The notes under the pieces are model-generated. The model was given only the letters and a program-made list of their open reading frames with translations. It ran no database searches and was not told where the DNA came from. The translations under genes and the position numbers were made by a program. DNA of 64,000 bases, from positions 82,516,300-82,580,299 of the forward strand of contig CM041777.1 of the NCBI GenBank assembly GCA_023374045.1. The letters run 5' to 3'. Source of the stretch: Limonium bicolor (taxonomy: Eukaryota; Streptophyta; Magnoliopsida; Caryophyllales; Plumbaginaceae). Below are positions 1-8,944 of the stretch, one piece after another (the first letter of the stretch is position 1; the number at the start of each line of letters is the position of its first letter).

Positions 1-489
1 GAATCGGTGGGTTTGGTTACGGTTTCAAGAACAAAACCAATTTATTCTTGGAAGCTAGCGCGATTGCACTGTTCTTTCCAACAGGGAAAACCACAGATCC
101 GCCGTCGAACTTTGTAGCGAGGATCTGCCTAGGACTTTCTGAACTGGCAAGATAGAGTGTGTCGCCGCTTTCAATCGCCGAGGCTCCGCTGCTATTCCCA
201 ATCTCATCTTTACCTTTTGTTTCCCCATCTTTTCCTCCTTTAGACGTATTCTCAGCATCCAATCCGTAGACATAATTGCGGTAACTCACAGCAGGTAAAA
301 AACAGGAGCGAGGCGAAAAGAAAAAGGAATTGAAATTTTGTGGCCGAAACAAGAAGATTGAAGAATGAAAGGAAGGAAATGCGATCGAAGCGAAGAAGAG
401 AAGGGAAAACGCAAAGGGCAAAGAATCATCATGAAAACGAGGAAGAAGGAAAACAGGAGCAAGGTCCCATGACCGCTGCTCTGATACCA
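1..489 (-). mobile_element. Copia element C0, 5' internal fragment with gag start
   Basis: This is the 5' internal part of a minus-strand Ty1/copia element that runs off the left edge. It lies directly after a tRNA-iMet-type primer binding site and an LTR. On the minus strand, roughly 165 down to 17, the translation contains DTLYLASSESP followed by LATKFDGG and ASKNKL. These correspond to the conserved start of plant Copia gag, where a DPLYLH-type motif is followed by KFDG and AKNK. The rest of the frame is not recognisable as gag. Protease, integrase and RT would lie outside the window. Confidence 0.65.
478..489 (-). other. Primer binding site of Copia C0
   Basis: The plus strand reads GCTCTGATACCA. 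Its complement TGGTATCAGAGC is the standard site complementary to the 3' end of initiator methionine tRNA, and it abuts the LTR at 490. Confidence 0.85.
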
Positions 490-767
490 TGAAAAGGAAC
501 TATGAAGAACAAACTCCATTGATAACAAGACACTCAGGTCGAAGCTCAAGTGGAAGGCTTGCCAAACATCCGAGCTTGAGAGCTCAAAGACGGAAAATGA
601 AAAACGAAGAAGAAGCTACAGTGAACAGAAAGAAGTAAGACCCTAAAACCTAAAGAACAACTAATAAAGAAAAAAAAGACCCAACGGTCAAAACCCCAAA
701 ACATAACAAGCCCAACAGACGGGCCCAAACACAAGTTAAACTAGACCCTCTAACAGCGATTCTTACA
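490..767 (-). repeat. 5' LTR of Copia C0 (278 bp)
   Basis: The LTR starts TG at 490, immediately beside the primer binding site, and ends CA at 766-767. Glycosyltransferase homology begins right after it, so the element probably inserted into that gene. The second LTR and the other target-site duplication copy are outside the window, so the right boundary rests on the CA end and the resumption of the gene. Confidence 0.7.
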
Positions 768-1562
768 AACTTGTCCAGCTGGGGTTGTATCTTCAACTCC
801 TCTAGGTACTTAGAAGGTGAATACATGGACCATATGGCAAAATTGACAACCCATGGACGGGTGTTTGGGGTCGGACCGGTCAACTTGCTTGGTTCTTGCA
901 GGTTTTCAGCAGCAGCCGGCGGCTACCCGTACAGATCACCAAGGGGCGGACAACAGGGTGCTTGATTGGCTTGATAGTTGCCCTGCAAATGGTCTGTTCC
1001 TGGATATCTCCTTCGGAAGTCAAAAGTGGTTGACCGAACCACAGTCGGAGGCTCTGGCCATGGCGTTGGAGCGAGCGGTGGCCGTTTTTTCTCTGGGTGG
1101 CCAGGGCCGTGCCAGGAGAGAAACCTGTTCCAACTGGGTTTGAAGAAAGAGTGGCAGGACCGCGGATTTGTGGCTAAGGGATGGGTGGCGCAGGTAGAGG
1201 TACTGAATCACAAGGCGGTTGGTGGGTTTTGACTCATTGCGGATGGAACTCGATCTTGGAGGGTTTAACGGCTGGGCTTATGATCTTGGCTTGGCCCATG
1301 GAGGCTGACCATACGTTAATGTCAAACTACCGACGGATGATTTGGGTGTTGCTGTTCGAGCTTGCGAGGACGCGCCGACACAATACCTGAGGTGGATAAG
1401 TTGGCCCGGATAACCAAGGAGTTCATGGCTGCATGTGAGACTGTGCAGGACAGGCGAAAAAGGGTTCATGAATTGAAGGGGAAAGCCGTAGAGCAGTGGT
1501 AGAAGGGGTAAGTTCAATCAAGATTTGGACGAGATGCTGAAAGAGCTGACTAAAACCTTGCA
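768..1562 (+). pseudogene. UDP-glycosyltransferase C-terminal relic
   Basis: This is the C-terminal half of a family 1 plant UDP-glycosyltransferase, an enzyme that moves sugar from UDP-sugar to small molecules. In order, the frames show HGRVFGVGPVNLLG, VLDWLDSCP with FGSQK, a degenerate PSPG sugar-donor box at about 1183-1312 (THCGWNS, WPMEADH), and a C-terminal helix region (HELKGKAVEQW). FGSQK and WPMEADH resemble the UGT89 group. At least four frame changes break it. The N-terminal acceptor half is missing because the Copia LTR at 490-767 adjoins it, and may lie beyond the left edge. Confidence 0.85.
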
Positions 1563-2977
1563 GAGGCGGAACTTGCAACTGCAGTTGAATTGCATCAAAG
1601 AAACTGTGAGTCTGTATTACGACGTAAACTTAATTTAGTCAGTGTATTGATTGTTAGCAGAGCAGTTCATTGAAAACAATAATTCAGATGAACCTTGCTA
1701 CTGACTTTCCATATTACGTGCAAAACTCTTGCTCTAAATATCATGGCACCCTTGGTTTTCAAAAAAAAATTCAGATGATGGCATATATATTTTTTAGATG
1801 GGTATTGTGGCAATCAAATTAATTTTGTTTCGAAGAGAAATGGTGCGATTTCCACCACTGAAAACTTTTTTAAAATTTCTTACTGATAATTTTAGAATCC
1901 TACCACCTAACATTAAGTGGTTGTACCAATAAAACAGTTACAGATATATATCATATAAGAATATGAAACAACCAGTATAGTTATAAATATGTCATAACCA
2001 AACAGTATAATATAACAATTTGTGTCACTGCGATTGCTGCAAATTATGGATAACAACAGTGTCACTGCGATTGCTGCAAATTATGGATACAATGATGAGT
2101 GAGAGGGAAGTTTTGATATTTCCTATTTCCTGATTACTTGTACCTTTACGTGTTACAACCTATATATAACTGAAAAGAGATCTAGCTAATTGTCAATATT
2201 TCTCCTAACCAAGTACCTCTACTTGGTAGTTGGTACATTACCTTACCTCTCTTCAAAGACCCCTTGAGGTCATCAAATACCAATTCCAATACCCTAACAT
2301 GAAAATTACAAATAAGTGATAAGAACCACAATGAAGTACGTCTTCATGTTTATAAGTTCTATGATCCACCAGTGCAGTGCACATTCAGGTGAAGCAAAGA
2401 CGATGATATCTATGTGCATGTTGATGTTTTTCTCTCCAAAGGTCATAATAGGCTAAATGCGAAGACCTATCATTGTCGAATTGTAGGTGAAAAATGACCA
2501 TATTTTTAGAGCTTGCTTGTTTCCCATAGAAATACGGTCTTGAAGATACTCATGATCCTGACTGCCTCTTCTTGACATGTTCTCGTAGCTAGGCAACAAG
2601 AGAAGGGTGAGATACCAGCAATACCTTAGTTCTGCAATAAAGGCAGGAGTTCTCAAAGTACCACAAACTTCTTTCAGAGCATGTCAAAAATGCTAGTAGT
2701 GTTTTTCCAAAGTGCTCATGTGGAAAACTCTCTGTTTCTCTTGTGATTGTTAGTTTTGGTTGTTTATTTGTAGTACTATATTGTTAGAGTACAACGCAAC
2801 ATGACCCAAGCAAATCCATACATGTACCACCTTAATATACTATAAATATACCACAAGTATGCTACACGAGCCCATCCTCGAAGTGATCTTGAATGCTTCT
2901 AGAGGAAATTACTTTCCAAATGTGAGACCGGAGTTGTTTTAAAATTTTTTAGCAACTTCAACAATATCACAAACATG
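1563..2977. other. Noncoding, no gene seen
   Basis: AT-rich intergenic DNA with no conserved reading frame. The only internal structure noticed is a 31 bp tandem duplication at 2022-2089. Confidence 0.5.
2022..2089. repeat. 31 bp tandem duplication, period 37
   Basis: The segment starting GTGTCACTGCGATTGCTGC occurs at 2022-2052 and again identically at 2059-2089, separated by six bases. Confidence 0.9.
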
Positions 2978-3077
2978 TACTCTCTCCTATTTTTAATATA
3001 AGTCATTTTGGAGATGTATCTGGACTGATTTTAGTCTAGATACCAGAACGACTTATATTAAAAATAGGAGGGAGTAT
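2978..3077. mobile_element. Stowaway-type MITE (100 bp with TA duplications)
   Basis: Terminal inverted repeats of about 30 bp start CTCTCTCCTATTTTTAATAT on the left and CTCCCTCCTATTTTTAATAT as the reverse complement on the right. They are flanked by TA on both sides. TA target duplication, a CTCCCTCC terminus and a length near 100 bp are typical of Stowaway (Tc1/mariner-derived) MITEs. Confidence 0.85.
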
Positions 3078-3807
3078 TATCTTCCGGTTCCTGATTAGTT
3101 AGTATCTAGAGTATGTCTTCTTCATTTTATAGCACCGACACAATCTTGAATATTTGAGCAGTTGGTTAAAAATAATGAATGTGAGAAAATAGTGTGAAAG
3201 TTGAAAAGATTAAGCTAAAAAAATAACATTCCACTTGATAAATCAAAATTAACATCAGCAAAGAACTTAATAAATCAAAATTGCCACAACTTAATATTGT
3301 TCATAAGCCTTTTTAAAAAAATTCTCCAAGTCCATTTTTTGCGGGATATGACACAAATCATCCATAAAACCAACAGTTTCTACATGCCTAGTGTTATTTG
3401 GTTTATGTCCTTTGGACTACAAAATCTAGACCGACTATATTTTTGCTGTTTTTTTACGATCCAGATGCATCATTCTAAACCGGCTACAACCTGGGTTTTT
3501 GTTTTTTAGGATTGCTTTGTGAACTTGTCTATAGGTTTGTTTATTTTTCAAATCATTTTGTTCCCTACATTTGTGTATCACTATTCTTATTTATTTTCTC
3601 ATGTTCTTAATATATGATACTCTAGATTTAATTATATTTTTTTGAAATATAAAATGTTTTTAGTCTTTTTACCACTCACTTTCCACTTGTACAGTTTATT
3701 TTTTCCCCACTCATAATCCTCCTATCCCATAAAGGTGGAATAACCTAAAAAGTTTTTTAATAATTATGTTTAGGTTAGAAACATCACTTATTAAGAAAAA
3801 AGGGTAT
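3078..3807. other. Noncoding, no gene seen
   Basis: AT-rich sequence with no credible coding region or repeat structure. Confidence 0.5.
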
Positions 3808-3861
3808 AATTTGAACACAATTTTCTTTTTTTTTTTGATCAAAATTTGAACACAATTTTCT
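3808..3861 (-). mobile_element. Poly(T) micro-insertion with 19 bp target duplication
   Basis: AATTTGAACACAATTTTCT is present at 3808-3826 and again at 3843-3861. It flanks 16 bases (TTTTTTTTTTGATCAA). On the minus strand the insert reads TTGATCAAAAAAAAAA, which looks like the last bases and poly(A) tail of a LINE. The long perfect duplication fits target-primed reverse transcription that stopped almost at once. Confidence 0.6.
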
Positions 3862-4499
3862 CATCGGACATAGAACAAAGCAACAGGTAAGAAAGCAAGC
3901 TCACACAATAAATCTGATAAGTGTCCAAATGAGCATGATTTATAGGTGTAATTCATATATAATATTAGCACTTTTCTTGCTCATTTCTCCACTTCGGTGT
4001 TTTTCCTCTAGTTTATGTTTTATTGTTTATCTCACGAATTTATTGGTTTAACATGAGGAAAACCAAGCTGGGAGTAAAGTAGACAAAGAGACGAACGCAT
4101 AGGCGCAAACGGCTCAGAAAACGGAGTCCAAACGAAGAATCTAGAGCCGGTCGAAGTTCGTAAAGGAAATAAGTCACGGTCAGCACTACAAACAGCATTA
4201 CAACCGCCTGCAACAACCCCCTTTTTGAGGCGGACACAGAGGCGGACATAGAGGCGGACCAGAGGCAGACATAGAGCGGACAACACACAACCGCCTTGTT
4301 TCGAGGCGGACGCAGACAGCGGACGCGTGTAAAATTCCAGATCTGAGACGCGAACAGTTTTCTTCTTCGCGCGCCGTCTGCAACTTACCTTCGCCGACTT
4401 CTCAACTCGTCCACTTTCTCGACGCCTACCTTAATTCACGCCTGTCTTCAAGCTTTGTCCCCTCAATTAATGAGGAGCAATCAGTGAGCAATCAATGAG
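3862..4499. other. Noncoding with a short minisatellite
   Basis: No gene seen. Contains the 12 bp minisatellite at 4227-4281 and a locally GC-richer stretch around 4080-4400. Confidence 0.45.
4227..4281. repeat. 12 bp minisatellite (GAGGCGGACATA type)
   Basis: Four to five degenerate tandem copies of a 12 bp unit: GAGGCGGACACA, GAGGCGGACATA, GAGGCGGACCA, GAGGCAGACATA, then a partial GAGCGGAC. Confidence 0.8.
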
Positions 4500-5470
4500 C
4501 TCAATCTTCCACCGCCTCAATCATTTGCTCGCTATCACGTCGTCTGTCTATCTTCTCTTCTTTCTTCTTCCTTTTTCTATATAAACCCACGAGCTTCACC
4601 CAATAAATCATTCACGAATTCATCAATCCATCGACGACCACTGCACCTCACGCCATTTCATTTCTCTTCTTCCGCCTTCTCCGCTTTATTTATTTTTACA
4701 ATCCACCAAATTCACCTCTAGCCCTACGTACACAATTAGCAGAGTGAGACGGAGTGATTACGGATGATTTCTATTACTCTCGTCTCTATCTATCTATTTA
4801 ATATGTTAGGCTAGTTTACGTTACTCTGGGAATAGTTATTATGTGTGTGTATTAATTATGCTATATTTTTACTGGTTTATTTATATACAGTTTGTTACGC
4901 TTTAAAGGTTATCACGCGCCTCTTTAATAGATCTCGCGAATTTATTAAACTGCTTACTAAGTCCTATTTTGATCAGACCGGTGATAAATAGACAGGTTAA
5001 TTAAGACGTAAAACTGGAGGAAGCTTTATTATGATTTAATGAGTTAGTATTCAGTTGCAAATGTAATTCCTCAATACTCCTCTGCCGTTCGCAGGCTTTT
5101 GCTTGAACCTTGATTAGAACCTTGCATTACAGGTGAACGAGTTCTTATGAGGCTATGACTTAGTCCTTAAGATAATTACAGGAACCTTGCCAAATTATTA
5201 AGCTAGTAGAGATAGCTTAATTATGCAGATTATATTAACCTGACCCAGAGTTCCATTTTATTTATCTGTCAACTTAGTTTATTTTATTCTTTCTTTTTTA
5301 TTTTACAAGTCAATTAATCCACCCCCCTTTTGTGACACGCTTAGGTACTATTATATGTACATTAGTCCCACGGTTCGACATCCGGTTGCTTACATTTCAC
5401 TATACTACTACTGCGACCGGGATTTATTTGTGCAGCCCGACGTTTAATTTTGGGTTTTAATTTCTTTCTT
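4500..5470 (+). repeat. Possible gypsy-type LTR or leader remnant
   Basis: A TATA-like CTATATAAACC at about 4578 is followed by about 900 bp of noncoding DNA. Near 5370-5440 there is a stretch with CCCACGGTTCGACATCC, then CTATACTACTACTG and TTATTTGTGCAGCCCG. This wording resembles the LTR end or leader of Athila/Tat-like Ty3 elements. No second LTR, clean termini or target duplication were found, so this is a weak call. Confidence 0.25.
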
Positions 5471-5628
5471 TTATGTTAATTATACCTGTTCTAACCACTC
5501 ACAAATAACACGTCTGCAAAATCAAGTAATGACCCATTCTTTACAAACTGAAATGGAAGTCGATGTCAATTTCTCGTTGAATTTGAAAAATTAGATAAGA
5601 GAAAAAGTAAAAAAACTAAGGGAAAATT

Positions 5629-6018
5629 CACGAGATACCCCTGTTTTCTTTCGTAATTCATAATATATCCCTATGATTTTTATTAATAACTTTAAACATG
5701 TTTAAATGTTGTCCAAAATTGATGAAACTTTACATGTACGATGCTAAAGTGTTATATTTTGGTCCATTATCAAATGAAAGTTTTTTTAAGCTCACATGTG
5801 ACATGTGGGACCCAATGAACAGTCACATATTCATTGGGTCTCACAGGTCACATGTCAGCTTAAAAACTTCAAATTTGATATTGGACCAAAATATAACCTT
5901 TAGCATCGTCCATGTAAAATTTCATCAATTTTGGACAACATTTAAGCATGTTAAAGTTGAATTACAAAAATCACAGGGGTATATTATGAATTACGAAAGA
6001 AAACAGGAGTATATCGTG
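5629..6018. mobile_element. Foldback MITE (390 bp, near-complete palindrome)
   Basis: The left arm from CACGAGATACCCCTGTTTTC pairs with the right end, whose reverse complement is CACGATATACTCCTGTTTTC. The pairing continues inward with only small mismatches almost to the centre near 5820 (for example GGGACCCAATGAA and TTCATTGGGTCTC). It is a nonautonomous foldback-type element. A target duplication was not clear. The open frame from 5698 to 6042 is a by-product of the palindrome and not a gene. Confidence 0.8.
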
Positions 6019-6232
6019 ACCAATATAACAATTGATCTATGAATCGTAAAGAAACCCTTTCTAACGCCACACTTGCTTGTGCAACAAGAGAATGAAAGTG
6101 GACTTATATCACTCTGTTTATCCAAGTTCTACCACCCACATATTGGGCCCATTCACCACTTGCAGCGTCTCTTATGCGCATGAATCAATCACAAATACCA
6201 TTTCATATAAGGACCCTTAAGGGGTTTCCATT

Positions 6233-7707
6233 TGCCCTAACGGTTCGTTTGGTACTAGAGAATAACATTACAATTCTTGAAATTGCAGCTATTCTCATAT
6301 TTGATACCAAAAAAGAATTTAGCTTATTTCAATTTACTAGCAACTTACTAAGAATAGTATTCATGATGAATGATGAGAATTTCTATTTCAAGCGGGTGAC
6401 TATAAAGTTAAAATATAGGTAGATATTCAATTAAAATATTTATTTATTATTCGTTATTAATATTTTAGTTAAAATTAATTTATCATATATTTACATATTA
6501 ATTTATAAATAAATTATTTTTTATATAGTTAAAAAAACTAAAGAAGTAAATCATTTTTTATGAGAAAATATATTATATATGTTATATATATAATCAAAAT
6601 CAAATATTATGTACTATATACTAGTATTTAATATAAAGATCAAATATAATAATAATTAAAATAAGGTTATTTATCCTAGATGGAATAAATAATACCATTG
6701 AACCAAAAAAATATTACTAATAATAAAATAATTGATGATAACATATATATATGCGTATAGCTATCACTTACTATTTCAATATTAATATTGTTCAATGTAG
6801 ATAAAATAATTATTTTATTTTATTTTAAACATACATATAGAAAATATATTCAATTAAATTAAATATTACTTAATGAACTTCAAAAACATAAATTTAAATT
6901 TAATTCAATGCTCGATATGCCAAGAAATGAGAAATAAAATATATTAGCATATAAAATTGCTCTTTAATTGCTAAAGACTGTAAAATCTATATAACAACTT
7001 TGATATATAGTTAAAACTTAATAGTTTGTAGTAAAATAATTTTATAATTAATTATTTATTAGCAAGTATAATACTTATATTAATCATTATGAAATATACT
7101 ACATATATTTTGTACTATAATGATTTTAATATTATTAAAAGTTTACATGTTTAATTTTATTAGTTTGTTCTTTTCTTATTAGTAAAAATGTTTTATTAAT
7201 TTGAATAATTAGTAATAGTTTTAAAAGACTATTTGTCCGCATATGAATGAGTAGTATGATGTGCAAATTATTTAATCACATTCATAGTACATGCTACTAT
7301 AATGTTTTTTATGGTTTATATTCATATCAATTTAATATTATCCATAAATTTTAAATAGTAGAATTTTTTTTAAATAATTGATTGACTTATTTTTTTAGGT
7401 TGTTATAATTCTCCAAAGAAACTTTATTAATTATTATGTAATAAATATATAATTTTTTTACATATTTTCAAGTTAATATATTATAGTTTATTACATACAA
7501 ATAATAATAATGTGTTAACTATAAAAGATAGATTCGTAATTGCATACTTTATTCCAAGTGTATTCTTATCATTATTCCGCTAACCAAACAAAAGAAACAT
7601 AAAAATTCCAGATATTCACATCATAACAACAAAATGAGAACATAATAGAATTCCATTCCAGTAATCTTATTCTAGAAACTAACATTCCAATAATCAAATG
7701 ACCCGCA
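6233..7707. mobile_element. Possible AT-rich nonautonomous transposon
   Basis: A block of very high AT content is bracketed by imperfect inverted ends. The left reads GGTTCGTTTGGTACTAGAG and the right, reverse-complemented, reads GGGTCATTTGATTATTGGAA. Both are followed by runs related to GGAATAACATT. Ends of the type GGTTYGTTTGGT are common on plant DNA transposons. The boundaries and superfamily are uncertain and no coding domain is visible. Confidence 0.35.
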
Positions 7708-8633
7708 ATGAAAATTGAAGTAGCAACATCTAGAGCGTGAAAACATTTGATTCTACGTGCACATGTCTAACTCCACCTTGATCCAAATCACCCCTGCTTG
7801 AGATACGCCGCCAATACGGTGACAGTTGCTACTACTAGAACAATTCAATCTGAGTCTATAACTCACCTAGAACAATTTAATCCGAGTTTATAACTCACCT
7901 AGAACATGAGTTTTGGATAAGTAAAAGATTGAACTTTTATTGATTTCAAGTTGAATTAATGTTACACTATCAGGTAATCTAGTGAACTCTCAAACTCTCA
8001 CGCTCTTGACAAAGTATACACGTAATTCAATTTCTCACACCAATCCTAATTGAATCACGAACACGAAATGACCAGAACATGTAATTGAAACTCTCAATTT
8101 TCCTCGCCTCAAAACCACGCTCTATGTGTGTTTCTCCCACAAGGTATATATAATCTCCTGAATTTTATCTACTACAAAAATCAGAATCTAGATTTTATCA
8201 ATTTATGACAAAAAAAAAAATCCTAACATACTTATTCTTCTTAAGTTGGTTCATTTGAACTAAAACATGAGGCGCCTCATTTGCTGCTTAAGTTAGTTCA
8301 AGCTCAATATTTATGTTGTTTCTTCTGTCTCTGTGTGTTGCCATCAAAAGAAAGCACTAACATACAGCGTAGGAGGTTCTTGTGTTTGTGTTAGCCACAC
8401 TCTTGAGAAAAAAACTATCCTGGTGCCGATGGGGTTACGCAACTCCTTTCGGCCCCAATAGTATAATCCTTATAGGATCTACTCAGGCACACTAAACTTC
8501 AACGCTACCACCAGCTCTGACACTAACGTATTAGGAAGATTGTCCTAACTCACAACTTCATTCCACTAGGGCAATGAATGGTGAAAAGGAAGTTAATTCG
8601 AAAAATAAAATAAAAGCACCGACAGTTATAAAT
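7708..8633. other. Noncoding upstream region of SIG6
   Basis: No gene. Contains the 32 bp tandem repeat at 7835-7905. A degenerate GCTCTGACACTA at about 8514 followed by AT-rich LTR-like sequence may be a Copia relic, but no LTR pair could be shown. Confidence 0.4.
7835..7905. repeat. 32 bp tandem repeat, two copies plus partial third
   Basis: CTAGAACAATTCAATCTGAG... at 7835-7866 repeats with three substitutions at 7867-7898. A partial third copy (CTAGAAC) follows. Confidence 0.85.
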
Positions 8634-8688
8634 AGCCCAATGTAACAAAAGGCCCAAATATTTTTTTTTTGAAAAACCAAAAGGCCCA
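8634..8688 (+). promoter_or_regulatory. Cluster of three Site II (TGGGCY) elements
   Basis: AGCCCA at 8634-8639 and GGCCCA at 8651-8656 and 8683-8688 are minus-strand copies of TGGGCT and TGGGCC, the Site II motif bound by TCP factors. Such clusters are frequent in promoters of nuclear genes for organelle gene expression. They lie about 260-310 bp before the SIG6 start codon. The third copy was created by the duplication at 8646-8691. Confidence 0.5.
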
Positions 8689-8691
8689 AAT
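8646..8691 (-). mobile_element. Poly(T) micro-insertion with 14 bp target duplication
   Basis: CAAAAGGCCCAAAT is at 8646-8659 and repeated exactly at 8678-8691. It flanks 18 bases (A, ten T, GAAAAAC). The minus strand reads GTTTTTCAAAAAAAAAAT. The form matches the scar at 3808-3861 and fits an extremely truncated LINE insertion. Confidence 0.6.
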
Positions 8692-8944
8692 TTTAGAGCC
8701 CGCTTAAGGGCCGGAAAGTAGTCTGTAAGTGTAACAGAGAGAAGAACCATAATGCAGTTCAAGCAAGAACTGTCGCGGGGCAACAACAGCGTCTCATTAA
8801 AATTAAAGCGAGAAGGAAGGAGGGAGCGCAAAACCCCAGAAACCTCATCCGTTTAGCCGGCGTGGCATGAATGAATGTCCCCTCCTCTCTTTCTCCCATC
8901 CACTATCCTCTTTATCATCTCCGCCAACTTGATATTTGTGCATA

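Noticed and set aside
5698..6042. 114-codon open frame
   Set aside because: It lies within and just past a palindromic MITE, and its peptide has no protein-like features. Palindromes often leave open frames.
8500..8560. Possible Copia primer binding site and LTR start near 8514
   Set aside because: GCTCTGACACTA differs from the consensus at several positions and no second LTR or target duplication could be found.
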